Shown here: one piece after another, positions 35,091-43,870 of the stretch
Layout: the number at the start of each line of letters is the position of its first letter
Numbering within the stretch: the stretch's first letter is position 1
NCBI RefSeq assembly: GCF_010468615.1
Contig: NZ_WUEH01000005.1
Coordinates: forward strand, 1-64,000
Source: Pseudodesulfovibrio sp. JC047
GTDB lineage: Bacteria; Desulfobacterota; Desulfovibrionia; Desulfovibrionales; Desulfovibrionaceae
DNA length: 64,000 bases
Reading direction: 5' to 3'
Notes under the pieces: generated by a model
What the model was told of the DNA's origin: nothing
The model's input: only the letters and a program-made list of their open reading frames with translations
The model's database searches: none
Position numbers and translations under genes: made by a program

Positions 35091-36116
35091 GTGCCATCGT
35101 CACCGTATGTGATACAGACTGCATGTCTTCGTCATGTCGGCGGGGAGTGCTCCCTGTGTGCCGACGTGTGTCCGGTGCAGGCAATGATCTGTGATGCGGG
35201 GGTGTCGCTCGACACGGCCCACTGTGTTGCTTGCGGTATTTGCGCGTCAGTTTGTCCTGTTGAAGCGGTTCGTCATGATGCGGTCGAGCGGCTGGTGACA
35301 ACGGTATGCGATAGCCGTCCGGCGGAGTCCGTGACAGTGGGGTGCACTGCCCTTTCCTGTGTGTCGGACGGACTCATTGCTCTGGATGGGTGTCTTTCCG
35401 CCATTGGATTTGACGCGCTGTTGGCCGTGGCCTGTGCCGGTGTGGGGCCGGTTCGGTTTGTCCATGGAGCGTGCGCCCGGTGTGAAAAAGGTGACCACTG
35501 TCGGTTATTCAAGAAAACCCTGCGAGATTTTCGGCAGACCTTCCCCGAGATGGCGGCACTGCTGCAGTGCGATGCAGCGAAAAATGGTGGTTCATCCGCG
35601 AAAGACACCATGTCGAGACGGGGGATGTTTTCCCTGTTCCGTGTCCGCCCTGAAGAGCGCAATCCCACGGTCTCGAACTCAGTGTCCGCTTGTGTGTCGA
35701 TTCCGGATTCCAGACGAGGGCGATTGCAGACGCTCCTCCGTGGATTGTCTTGCACTGGTCCCGTGCCGGACGGGGTGCGAAATGCGGATATTCGTATTGA
35801 CGCATCATGTACCGGATGTGGAGCCTGTTCCAGAATATGCCCGGTGGGGGCTCTTGAATACGAAACGGATGACACCGGGGTTTCAATCCGGTTTGCCGCC
35901 GTGAAATGTATTGATTGCGGATTGTGTCTTTCGGCGTGTCGAACCGATAGTCTCCACCGATTCCCCGGATCATGGGAAGGTGTGCGGGAAACGCAGCCGC
36001 GTTGTCTCTATTTGGGGACTCTCGCGGTCTGCAAGCGGTGCAAGGCTCCGTCAACGGTGTTGGTTCACGGGTATTGCCCTGTGTGTGCCCATGTGTTGGG
36101 TGTGACATCTTCCTGA
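35091..36116 (+). CDS. Multi-cluster ferredoxin-type protein of the dms operon
   Basis: A 341-residue soluble protein starting with GTG, with AAGGGG 6 bases upstream. Two ferredoxin-like cysteine pairs occur near the N-terminus (CSLCADVCP, CVACGICASVCP) and two more near residues 240-285 (CTGCGACSRICP, CIDCGLCLSACR). The final 30 residues hold CKRC...CPVC, like a zinc ribbon. It resembles ferredoxin proteins that accompany TorD chaperones in anaerobic molybdoenzyme operons, but the role is not established. The last cluster has CR in place of CP. Confidence 0.75.
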   Translation: MPSSPYVIQTACLRHVGGECSLCADVCPVQAMICDAGVSLDTAHCVACGICASVCPVEAVRHDAVERLVTTVCDSRPAESVTVGCTALSCVSDGLIALDGCLSAIGFDALLAVACAGVGPVRFVHGACARCEKGDHCRLFKKTLRDFRQTFPEMAALLQCDAAKNGGSSAKDTMSRRGMFSLFRVRPEERNPTVSNSVSACVSIPDSRRGRLQTLLRGLSCTGPVPDGVRNADIRIDASCTGCGACSRICPVGALEYETDDTGVSIRFAAVKCIDCGLCLSACRTDSLHRFPGSWEGVRETQPRCLYLGTLAVCKRCKAPSTVLVHGYCPVCAHVLGVTSS

Positions 36117-36290
36117 TCGAGTACCTGTCTGGCTTTTTCGATATATCTGGTCTGTATATTCCTTGTAAAAATATTTTTGTGCCTGTTTTCATATGAAATG
36201 GGGTCTGCCGTCGTGTCTTCAAACTGTCTGTGCGAGGATTTTCTGTCGATGTTTGCTGGTCCATGCCTTCATGATTTTTTTCAAACGTCT

Positions 36291-36351
36291 TTTTCCAACG
36301 ATTTTGGAAAAGCATCCGACATCGATGGAATTTTCCATAAAAATCGGAAAA
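36291..36351. promoter_or_regulatory. Pair of 7-7-7 inverted repeats (activator sites) upstream of torC
   Basis: Site 1: TTTTCCA-ACGATTT-TGGAAAA (36291-36311, perfect arms). Site 2: TTTTCCA-TAAAAAT-CGGAAAA (36331-36351, one mismatch). Centres are 40 bp apart. This is the clearest of the three pairs. Together with the promoter at 36413 it accounts for most of the 363-base gap before torC. Confidence 0.65.
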
Positions 36352-36412
36352 TCGGCGCACTTCCTGTGTTTGTAACTGTCTGATATAAAACAATTTTATG
36401 TATTTCATGCTA

Positions 36413-36428
36413 TGGTATTCGATTTGCT
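36413..36428 (+). promoter_or_regulatory. Candidate sigma-54 promoter of the tor operon
   Basis: TGGTAT-TCGAT-TTGCT keeps GG and GC exactly 10 bases apart and has a perfect -12 box. It begins 72 bp after the centre of activator site 2 and lies about 50 bp before the torC start. Confidence 0.62.
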
Positions 36429-36479
36429 TTTATTCCATTCAACAACAAAGACACGGCGTTATGCGTGAAGGAGTTTTGA

Positions 36480-37634
36480 ATGGGAATTGGATTTGGTGCC
36501 AGAATTGGCAGATGGCGGTGGTGGCTGCTTGCCGGAATATGTCTGGGAGGAGTGCTGCTTGTTTCTGCCGCTGTCGGGGCAGGGCCGAAAGGCGAAGATG
36601 ACGGCAATGGATTCTGTTTGTCCTGCCATGTGATGGAACAGACGGTGTATCCCGAATATGTGGTGTCAAAACATTTCAAGAATCCTTCCGGGGTTCGTGC
36701 CCAATGTGCCTCCTGCCATGTGCCGGAGGAGTTGGGACCAATGGTTCGCCGGAAAGTGGCCTCTATTTCCGAGGTGATTGGGTGGATGCGTGGAACTCTT
36801 AATACGCCTGAAAAATTTGAAAAAAACAGATTGCGACTGGCCAAGAGTGTGTGGGCTGATTTCAAGGAGAGTGATTCACGCGAGTGTCGAAGCTGTCATC
36901 GTGTCACCGCCTTTGATTTTACGGCCTTCAAAAAACCGGAATCAGTCGAAACCATGCAAAAGGGACTGAAAGACGGACAGACGTGCATTGATTGCCACAA
37001 AGGCATTGCGCATACCATGCCGGATCTTTCTGCGGGGTTCAGGGCCTTGTATGAGGAAATACAGGCCGAGGCCCAAAAAGGCGATCTTGACGCTGACGCG
37101 GTGTATCCCATCAGCGTTGCCAATTGTTTCCTTGAAAAAGACGGTCCCAAGGCCGGGCGGTTGTTGCCTTTGACACGTCTCGAAGTACTTGAAACTTCGG
37201 GAGATTGGGCCAAGGTCCGGGTCAGAGGATGGCAACAGATCGGTGCTGAACGGGTTATTTGTGAAGCGCAGGGACGGCGTATTTTCTCGGCGGCTTTGAG
37301 CAAAAGAGTGCTGGACCATGTGCGTGGAGGAGAGCCGATGGTTGACCCCGAGACCGAGCAGTTGTGGCGTGAGGCTGAATTCGACTGCTGGATCAAGGGC
37401 GGTGAATTTCTCGCGGATATCGATCGACTCAATGCCTATGGCAGCGAGCTTCATGCGGCGACCTGTGGGGGCTGTCATGCGCAGACTCCGGCTTCGCATT
37501 TCACGGCCAATCAGTGGATTGGTGGTATCAAGTCCATGGGAAACCGGGTGTCCATGAGCAAGACGAACTATCGTATTCTTTTGAAATATCTTCAGATGCG
37601 CGCCTCGGATATCAGCGGCGAAACGCATTCATAA
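36480..37634 (+). CDS. torC: TorC-type pentaheme c-type cytochrome
   Basis: A 384-residue membrane-anchored cytochrome. One N-terminal membrane segment (about 13-33) is followed by a NapC/NirT-like domain with four CXXCH sites (CLSCH, CASCH, CRSCH, CIDCH). A C-terminal domain carries a fifth (CGGCH), as in TorC. It takes electrons from menaquinol and hands them to the periplasmic TorA. AAGGAG lies 6 bases before the ATG. The operon order is torC-torD-torA. Confidence 0.9.
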   Translation: MGIGFGARIGRWRWWLLAGICLGGVLLVSAAVGAGPKGEDDGNGFCLSCHVMEQTVYPEYVVSKHFKNPSGVRAQCASCHVPEELGPMVRRKVASISEVIGWMRGTLNTPEKFEKNRLRLAKSVWADFKESDSRECRSCHRVTAFDFTAFKKPESVETMQKGLKDGQTCIDCHKGIAHTMPDLSAGFRALYEEIQAEAQKGDLDADAVYPISVANCFLEKDGPKAGRLLPLTRLEVLETSGDWAKVRVRGWQQIGAERVICEAQGRRIFSAALSKRVLDHVRGGEPMVDPETEQLWREAEFDCWIKGGEFLADIDRLNAYGSELHAATCGGCHAQTPASHFTANQWIGGIKSMGNRVSMSKTNYRILLKYLQMRASDISGETHS

Positions 37635-37645
37635 AGGGGTGTGTC

Positions 37646-38308
37646 ATGTCGAAAACAGCAGAGAAGAAGATTGGAAACAGGCCATTGATTCTTCGATGGA
37701 TAGCAGCATTGTTTGCTCGGGAACTGACGGTGGAGGATGTGGAAAGCTATCGGACCGGCGAAGGTCGTGAACTATTCACCGTCATTACGCAGGATGTGCC
37801 CGACGCCGTGGAACTCGAAACCATGCGTCGTGTGCTGACGGGTCCGCAATCTTCCGAAGATGTTGCCCTTGATTTGGCGGCCGCCTTTTCGTGGTTGTTT
37901 CATGGTGTGGGTGGTCCAAAGGCCGCCCCCACGCATTGGCACGACTGGTCCGAGGCTTCGGACGGTTCGCAGATGGCGTGCATTGAGACATGCGCGGCAT
38001 TGATGGCTCGGTGCGGACTTGGTCCGGCCCTGGACAGTGACGAATCCGCTGATCATGTGAGCGTGCAGTTGGAGTTTTTGAGCTATCTCGAAACACAGAT
38101 GGCGTTAGAGCCGGATGGTCCCTGGCTCGGCTATCGGGATCGTTTGGTGTCTGATCAGCTCAATGCGTGGTTTCCCCATTTTTTACGGGCCTGTGAACAG
38201 AATGACCGAAGCGGTTTTTATGCCGCATTGGCTGGTTTGACGCGTCGAGTCATGCCGGATGGATTCACGGGCACCCCGAATTCTACTCAGGCAGCAGATG
38301 CTGCGTAA
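37646..38308 (+). CDS. torD: TorD-like chaperone
   Basis: A 220-residue TorD-family chaperone with the conserved region SWLFHGVGGPKAAPTHWHDWSEASDG. It sits between the cytochrome and reductase genes, so its client is the TorA-like enzyme. AAAGGGG lies 6 bases before ATG 37646. A longer frame upstream overlaps torC and is not used. It is distinct from the chaperone in the dms operon. Confidence 0.87.
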   Translation: MSKTAEKKIGNRPLILRWIAALFARELTVEDVESYRTGEGRELFTVITQDVPDAVELETMRRVLTGPQSSEDVALDLAAAFSWLFHGVGGPKAAPTHWHDWSEASDGSQMACIETCAALMARCGLGPALDSDESADHVSVQLEFLSYLETQMALEPDGPWLGYRDRLVSDQLNAWFPHFLRACEQNDRSGFYAALAGLTRRVMPDGFTGTPNSTQAADAA

Positions 38309-38331
38309 CTTTGTATCGAGGAGGTACTTCT

Positions 38332-40782
38332 GTGACTCAATCACATCAGAACAGCGGACACGGGATGTCGCGCCGTCAATTCATCGGTTCTTTTGCCGCT
38401 GCCGGGGCAATGGCCTCGTTGCTCGGTCCATCCATGCTCGGGACCGCATTGGCCGGAACCCCGGAACTGAACGCGGGGTCGTGCGCCACGTTTTGGGGAA
38501 TTTTCAAGCTCCATGCGAGTAATGGAAAAATCGTCAAGTCCGAGCCGTTCGCCAAGGACAGTTCTGTCAACGAGATGACCACCAACATGCCGGGATATGT
38601 CCATTCCCCCGCACGGATCAAGTACCCCATGGTTCGCAAGGGCTTTTTGAAGGATGGTCGTCTGTCGGATACATCCGAACGAGGCAAGGGCGAGTTTGTG
38701 CGTGTGAGTTGGGACAAGGCCGGAGAGTTGATCGCCGACAATCTGCACCGTATCACGAAAGAATATGGTCAGGACGCTGTCTATTCCACGCCGAGTGGCT
38801 GGTACATGCTGGGCAAGGTCAATGCTGCCGGTGCCTGCATGAGCCGGTTGTCCAACCTCATGGGTGGTTTTGTTCGTGCCGTTGGCGATTACTCCACAGG
38901 TGCCTCACAGGTCATCATGCCGTATGTCGTTGGTAACATGGAAGTATACAGCCAGCAGACATCGTGGCCGGTCATCATCGAGAATTCCGATGTCGTTGTG
39001 GTTTGGGGTGGCAATCCCATGAACACGTTACGGATCTCCTGGCCTGCTCCGACCCATAAGGGCATTGAGAGTTTCAAGGAATTGAAGAAGCGTGGCAAAC
39101 GGTTGATTTTCATTGACCCGACGCGCAATGAATCCATCCAGGAATTGGGTGGTGAATGGATCGCTCCCCGACCTAATACCGATGTCGCCATGATGTTGGG
39201 TGTGGCGTACACCATTCATGAAAAGGGCCTGACAGACCAAGCCTTCATGGATGAATATACGAGCGGTTTTGACAAGTTCCTTCCCTACCTGCTCGGCACC
39301 TCGGACGGTCAGCCGAAGACTCCTGAATGGGCGGAATCCGTCTGTGGTGTCCCGGCACAGACCATGCGTGAATTGGCGGAAGTGTTTGCCAAGAACCGTA
39401 CCATTCTGATGAGTGGTTGGGGTATCCAGCGGGCTGATCATGGAGAACAGCCGCATTGGATGTTGGTCACCTTGGCCTGCATGTTGGGACAGATCGGGTT
39501 GCCCGGTGGTGGTTTCAGTATCGGTCATCTCTATTCGAATCAGGGAACACCGTTTGCCAATGCGCCGAGTGTGCCTGGCATGTCCGGAGGCAAGACCCCG
39601 GAAGGCGCGCCCACGCCGATTCCCACCGCTCGGAATATCGATATGCTGCTCAATCCCGGAAAGATCATTGACTACAATGGCCGGAAGATCAAATATCCAG
39701 ATATCAAAATGATTTACAACGGGTTTGCCAATTCACATACCCGTCAGCCCCAGCGGGAATCCGCCATACGGGCATGGCAGAAACCCGAATGCATTGTCGT
39801 TCACGAAATGTTCTGGACGCCGACCGCGCGCATGGCCGACATTGTCCTGCCCATTTCCACCCCGGCGGAATGCATGGATATGACCACCAGTGAAGATGGC
39901 CGTTTCCTGATTCCCATGAAGCCCGCCATCAAGCCGCAGTATGAGTCCAAGCCGACTTACGACGCGTTTGCCTTCATTGCTGGCAAGCTCGGCATCGGCT
40001 CTCAATACACCGAAGGCAAGAGCGGCAAGCAATGGCTTGAATTCTTCTATAATCAGGCCATGAAAGACGCCAAGCGCAAGGGTTTGACCATGCCGACGTT
40101 CAAGGAATTCTGGGACAAGGGCGAGGCGCTTGAGTTCGAGGTTCCCGAGTCCGCAAAGACATGGACTCGATACACCGACTATCGGGAAGATCCGCTTCTT
40201 GAGCCACTTGGAACGCCGTCCGGCAAGATCGAAATCTATTCCAACGCCATTGCCAGGATGGGCTATGACGATTGCAAGGCATATCCTTCGTGGATAGAGC
40301 CGACAGAGTGGTTGGGATGCGAAAAGGCCAAGACCTACCCCTTGCACATGTTGACCTCGCACCCGAGGCATCGTCTCCATTCCCAGTTGAATCACGTCAA
40401 GGCGTTGCGTGATCTGTACACGGTCCAGGGACGTGAGCCGGTGTGGATCAGCAAGGAAGACGCCACGGCTCGTGGTATCAAGGACGGCGAAGTGGTTCGC
40501 GTCTTCAATGATCGTGGCGCGGTTCTGGCCGGTGCCGTGGTCACGGACAACCTTCGTCAGGGTGTCATCCGGTTGTGCGAGGGCGGATGGTATGATCCCA
40601 TCGAACCCGGCAAGGCTGGTTCCATGTGCGCCTATGGAAGTGCCAACGTGTTGACTCTTGATAAAGGCAGTTCCAAACTCGCTCAGGCCGTGAATGGCAA
40701 CACCAGCCTGGTCCAGGTGGAAAAATATACGGGCAAACTCCCTGAACTCACCGTGTTCGAGGCTCCGAAAAACGCGATGTAA
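38332..40782 (+). CDS. torA: TorA-like trimethylamine-N-oxide reductase
   Basis: An 816-residue periplasmic molybdoenzyme with a twin-arginine signal (SRRQFIGSFAAAG) and no Fe-S cysteine motif, as expected for TorA/DorA. Serine 188 in GDYSTGASQVIMPYVVG aligns with the molybdenum ligand. It would reduce TMAO to trimethylamine with electrons from the TorC-like cytochrome. GTG at 38332 follows AGGAGG by 7 bases. A terminator follows the gene. DMSO or biotin sulfoxide are possible alternative substrates. Confidence 0.9.
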   Translation: MTQSHQNSGHGMSRRQFIGSFAAAGAMASLLGPSMLGTALAGTPELNAGSCATFWGIFKLHASNGKIVKSEPFAKDSSVNEMTTNMPGYVHSPARIKYPMVRKGFLKDGRLSDTSERGKGEFVRVSWDKAGELIADNLHRITKEYGQDAVYSTPSGWYMLGKVNAAGACMSRLSNLMGGFVRAVGDYSTGASQVIMPYVVGNMEVYSQQTSWPVIIENSDVVVVWGGNPMNTLRISWPAPTHKGIESFKELKKRGKRLIFIDPTRNESIQELGGEWIAPRPNTDVAMMLGVAYTIHEKGLTDQAFMDEYTSGFDKFLPYLLGTSDGQPKTPEWAESVCGVPAQTMRELAEVFAKNRTILMSGWGIQRADHGEQPHWMLVTLACMLGQIGLPGGGFSIGHLYSNQGTPFANAPSVPGMSGGKTPEGAPTPIPTARNIDMLLNPGKIIDYNGRKIKYPDIKMIYNGFANSHTRQPQRESAIRAWQKPECIVVHEMFWTPTARMADIVLPISTPAECMDMTTSEDGRFLIPMKPAIKPQYESKPTYDAFAFIAGKLGIGSQYTEGKSGKQWLEFFYNQAMKDAKRKGLTMPTFKEFWDKGEALEFEVPESAKTWTRYTDYREDPLLEPLGTPSGKIEIYSNAIARMGYDDCKAYPSWIEPTEWLGCEKAKTYPLHMLTSHPRHRLHSQLNHVKALRDLYTVQGREPVWISKEDATARGIKDGEVVRVFNDRGAVLAGAVVTDNLRQGVIRLCEGGWYDPIEPGKAGSMCAYGSANVLTLDKGSSKLAQAVNGNTSLVQVEKYTGKLPELTVFEAPKNAM

Positions 40783-40880
40783 CTCAGTGGAATAAAAATA
40801 CTGGAAAGGTCTATTCCGTCACCTCCTGGAGTGGACCTTTCCTCCATGTTTCGTCTGAAATGTGGACACATCCTCTCTCG

Positions 40881-40913
40881 ACTCCCCGTTTTTCTTCGGG
40901 GAGTCTTTCTTTT
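40881..40913 (+). terminator. Terminator after the tor operon
   Basis: ACTCCCCG and CGGGGAGT form an 8-bp stem followed by CTTTCTTTT. A second, larger stem (GGAAAGGTC with GACCTTTCC) lies just upstream at about 40804-40845. Confidence 0.8.
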
Positions 40914-40916
40914 GTA

Positions 40917-40954
40917 TTGACGAATATCCGTTTTCTAGGTGATAATAATTACTT
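40917..40954 (+). promoter_or_regulatory. tpx promoter with overlapping Fur/PerR-like box
   Basis: TTGACG (40917-40922), 17-base spacer and TGATAA (40940-40945). The -10 overlaps TGATAAT-A-ATTACTT (40940-40954), which matches 11 of 14 positions of the TGATAAT-N-ATTATCA Fur-type consensus. A Fur-family repressor could block the promoter here. Confidence 0.5.
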
Positions 40955-40984
40955 AAATGAAAACAGTTTCATGAAGGAGAAAGT

Positions 40985-41503
40985 ATGAATGAACGTACAG
41001 GAGTGATTACATTCCAGGGCAATCCATTGACCCTTGTCGGGCCTGAAATTCGTGTTGGGGATACCGCCCCTGATTGTGCTGTGGTCGCCAATGACCTGTC
41101 CCGGGTGACGTTGGCCGATTATGCGGGGAAGGTCCTTGTCATTGCCGCAGTTCCCTCGTTGGATACCCCGGTGTGCGATATGGAGACCCGGCGTTTCAAT
41201 ACCGAGGCCGCCGCTTTGGGTGATGCCGTGAAAATCCTGACCGTCAGCATGGACCTGCCATTTGCGCAGGCTCGTTGGTGCGGTGCGGCCGGTGTTGAAG
41301 CCGTGCAGACGCTTTCCGATCACGCCGAAGCGTCCTTTGGCGAACAGTGGGGCACCTTGATCAAGGAATTGCGGTTGTTGACGCGTGCCGTTTTCGTGGT
41401 CGGGCGTGACGGCAAGGTTGCATACGTCGAATACCTGAAAGAGATTACGGAAGAACCCGACTATGCGGCTGCCATCGAGGCTGTCCGTACCGCCATCGGA
41501 TAA
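40985..41503 (+). CDS. tpx: Thiol peroxidase
   Basis: A 172-residue atypical 2-Cys peroxiredoxin of the Tpx family. The peroxidatic cysteine is C64 in PSLDTPVCD and the resolving cysteine is C99 in RWCGAAGV. It reduces hydrogen and organic peroxides with thioredoxin. AAGGAG precedes the ATG. It is a single gene with its own promoter and terminator. Confidence 0.94.
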   Translation: MNERTGVITFQGNPLTLVGPEIRVGDTAPDCAVVANDLSRVTLADYAGKVLVIAAVPSLDTPVCDMETRRFNTEAAALGDAVKILTVSMDLPFAQARWCGAAGVEAVQTLSDHAEASFGEQWGTLIKELRLLTRAVFVVGRDGKVAYVEYLKEITEEPDYAAAIEAVRTAIG

Positions 41504-41525
41504 AAAACGGTTCCCAAAAAAAAGG

Positions 41526-41561
41526 AGTCCGTCTTTCCTGCTGGGGAGGCGGACTTTTTTT
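41526..41561 (+). terminator. Terminator after tpx
   Basis: AGTCCG with CGGACT, extended by a CTTTCC/GGGGAG inner stem and followed by seven T residues. Confidence 0.82.
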
Positions 41562-41629
41562 GGGATCATGAACGCAGTCCCTTTTTGGTGCGCTGGACCT
41601 TGGTTTCTGCCTGGGGTATATGAAAACAT

Positions 41630-42328
41630 ATGTCACAACAGACGATTATATTGATTGAAGATGAGGTGGCCATTGCGGATGCGGTTTCGTTCTCGTTGCA
41701 GCAGGAAGGATTTGCCGTTCGGCATCATGTGTTGGGACGGGAAGGTTTGGAGGACTATCGTGCGCATGGTGCGGACCTGATCATTCTGGATGTTGGCCTG
41801 CCGGATATCAGTGGGCTTGCCGTATGCCGAGAGTTGCGCGTGGAGTCTTTGGTCCCAGTCGTTTTCCTGACCGCCAAGAGTGATGAGATTGATAGGGTCA
41901 TGGGGCTGGAAATCGGTGGGGACGATTATGTGACCAAACCCTTCAGCCCGAGAGAACTGGTCGCTCGCGTCCGGGCCATATTGCGCCGGACCAATGGAGA
42001 ACCAATGGGAAGCGGAAGGGCTTCCGGTGCTCATTCAGCGTCGCTTTTTGAAGTACATGAAGCGAGTGGGGTCGTGGTTTGCGCCGGGAGAGAGTTGTCT
42101 TTGACGCGTCAGGAATTTCTGGTGCTTTCCACACTTCTTTCTCAACCTGGACGGGTATTCAGTCGTTCCCAGATCATGGAACAGGCGTGGGAGTCGCCTG
42201 ATACCAGTCTGGAGCGGGCCGTTGATACGCACATCAAGTCGTTGCGCTCCAAGCTGCGTGCGGTCCTTCCCAATGCCGATCCTATCGTGACCAAGCGTGG
42301 CTTCGGCTATTCCATTGAGGTTGACTGA
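41630..42328 (+). CDS. creB: OmpR-family response regulator, CreB-like
   Basis: A 232-residue regulator: receiver domain with ILDVGLPDISG holding the phosphosite, a conserved VTKPFSPRELVARVRA, then a winged-helix DNA-binding domain ending TKRGFGYSIEVD. A CreC-like kinase and a CreD-like membrane protein follow, which supports the CreB name. Repeats resembling the CreB target (cre-tag) lie before creD. No strong ribosome-binding site is visible. Confidence 0.85.
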   Translation: MSQQTIILIEDEVAIADAVSFSLQQEGFAVRHHVLGREGLEDYRAHGADLIILDVGLPDISGLAVCRELRVESLVPVVFLTAKSDEIDRVMGLEIGGDDYVTKPFSPRELVARVRAILRRTNGEPMGSGRASGAHSASLFEVHEASGVVVCAGRELSLTRQEFLVLSTLLSQPGRVFSRSQIMEQAWESPDTSLERAVDTHIKSLRSKLRAVLPNADPIVTKRGFGYSIEVD

Positions 42329-42330
42329 AC

Positions 42331-43761
42331 ATGAGTTTGCGATTCCGACTCTTCATCGCCTTTGCCCTCATGGCCGGGATGAGCCTGTTCTTTCTGCTTG
42401 ATATCGTGACTGATGAACTCAAGCCGGCCATGCGTCAGACCATGGAAGAAACGCTCATTGACACATCTTTCATGCTTGCAGAGTTTGCTCGTGAAGATTT
42501 CCGGAAAGGACATTTCGAGGGGGATCGTCTGCTTGAAGCCTTGGATCGATATACCAGGGTCAGTCCTGATGCGCTTGTCTGGGGGGTCCGGAAGCAGAAA
42601 ACCGATCATCGGATTTATGTCACGGACGCGCACGGGGTCGTGCTGTATGATTCGGATGGAGGACGTGATGTCGGCCGGGATTATTCCCGGTGGAATGATG
42701 TCTATTTGACGTTGCGGGGAAAATACGGAGCACGGTCCACGCCATCCGGCAAGAATGGGCCGTCCGTCATGTATGTGGCCGCACCTGTTCTCAATGACAT
42801 GAATGAATTGGTCGGCGTGCTTTCCGTTGGCAAACCGACAGCCAGTATCGAACCGTATTTCGTGAAAACACGGGCCAAGATCATTCAGGCGAGTGCGATG
42901 CTGTTTTTCGCGGCTCTTGTCGTTGCCATGCTGTTTGCCTGGTGGCATGGGCGAGATATGACACGGTTGGTGGCGTATACTGATGATCATGCTCGGGGAC
43001 GCAAGTCTCGACAGCCTCGGTTCGGGGCCTCTGAAATGAAGCGGTTGGGTGAAGCCGTGGAAAAGATGCGTGTCGAGCTGGAAGGGAAAGAGTATGTTGA
43101 ACAGTATGTTCATTCATTGACGCATGAATTGAAGTCACCGCTCACAGCCATTGGCGGGGCCGTTGAAATTCTTGAATCATCTGGTTTGAGTGACGCTGAC
43201 CGGCAGCGATTTCTCCAGCATATCGGGACGGAAAACAGTCGTATGCGGGAGATCATCGAGCGACTGCTGCATCTGGCGTCTCTTGAAAAACAGGCCACAT
43301 TGAACAATCCGACCACGGTAAATATCGCAACACTGCTGACCGAGCTGCTTGAGGCGTTGGACGTTCGGGTGTCTGGTGGGAATATCTCGCTGGAACGGAA
43401 TTTCCCCGAGACGCTTCTGGTGCAGGGCGAAAGTTTTTTGCTTAATCAGGCCCTGGATAATCTTTTGGGCAATGCGCTGGACTTCACTTCACACGGGGGC
43501 ACACTTTCTGTTTCGGCATATTCCGAGAGTGATAGTGTGGTCGTCGAGATTTTCAATTCGGGTGAGTCTATCCCGGAGTATGCTATTGATAAGATATTCA
43601 CTCGATTCTATTCACTTCCACGACCTTCTGGTGGCACGAAAGGGACAGGATTGGGACTGCCTTTTACTCGGGAAGTGGCTGAGTTGCACGACGGCAGTAT
43701 TGTGCTCGAAAACGTCGAAGGCGGCGTTCGTGCCGTCTTGCGTCTCGCTGTATCGTTGTAG
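42331..43761 (+). CDS. creC: Sensor histidine kinase, CreC-like
   Basis: A 476-residue membrane kinase. It has an N-terminal membrane segment, a periplasmic sensor domain at about 30-185, a second segment at about 190-208, a HAMP-type linker, a HisKA box with VHSLTHELKSPLTAI and an HATPase domain ending GTGLGLPF. The length and sensor domain fit CreC. It starts 2 bp after creB. In enterobacteria CreC responds to growth on minimal media or to carbon source shifts, but the cue here is unknown. Confidence 0.85.
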   Translation: MSLRFRLFIAFALMAGMSLFFLLDIVTDELKPAMRQTMEETLIDTSFMLAEFAREDFRKGHFEGDRLLEALDRYTRVSPDALVWGVRKQKTDHRIYVTDAHGVVLYDSDGGRDVGRDYSRWNDVYLTLRGKYGARSTPSGKNGPSVMYVAAPVLNDMNELVGVLSVGKPTASIEPYFVKTRAKIIQASAMLFFAALVVAMLFAWWHGRDMTRLVAYTDDHARGRKSRQPRFGASEMKRLGEAVEKMRVELEGKEYVEQYVHSLTHELKSPLTAIGGAVEILESSGLSDADRQRFLQHIGTENSRMREIIERLLHLASLEKQATLNNPTTVNIATLLTELLEALDVRVSGGNISLERNFPETLLVQGESFLLNQALDNLLGNALDFTSHGGTLSVSAYSESDSVVVEIFNSGESIPEYAIDKIFTRFYSLPRPSGGTKGTGLGLPFTREVAELHDGSIVLENVEGGVRAVLRLAVSL

Positions 43762-43763
43762 AT

Positions 43764-43803
43764 TTCACATCAAAAACACATCGTTTCCTCACATATATTT
43801 CAC
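43764..43803. promoter_or_regulatory. Two cre-tag-like repeats upstream of creD
   Basis: The CreB target is TTCAC-N6-TTCAC. Here CTCAC-ATATAT-TTCAC (43788-43803) has one mismatch, and TTCAC-ATCAAA-AACAC (43764-43779) has two. They lie 24 bp apart, within 107 bp of the creD start. CreD is the best known CreBC target. Confidence 0.6.
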
Positions 43804-43870
43804 ATGCCCGGGGCAGGGTCTCCTTGACGATGACATTGTAAAAAAATCGTCGACAAAAGGAGGCATTTTG

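Noticed and set aside
43349-43870. N-terminal extension of creD
   Set aside because: It overlaps creC out of frame. ATG 43871 has AAAGGAGG upstream and gives the normal CreD start.
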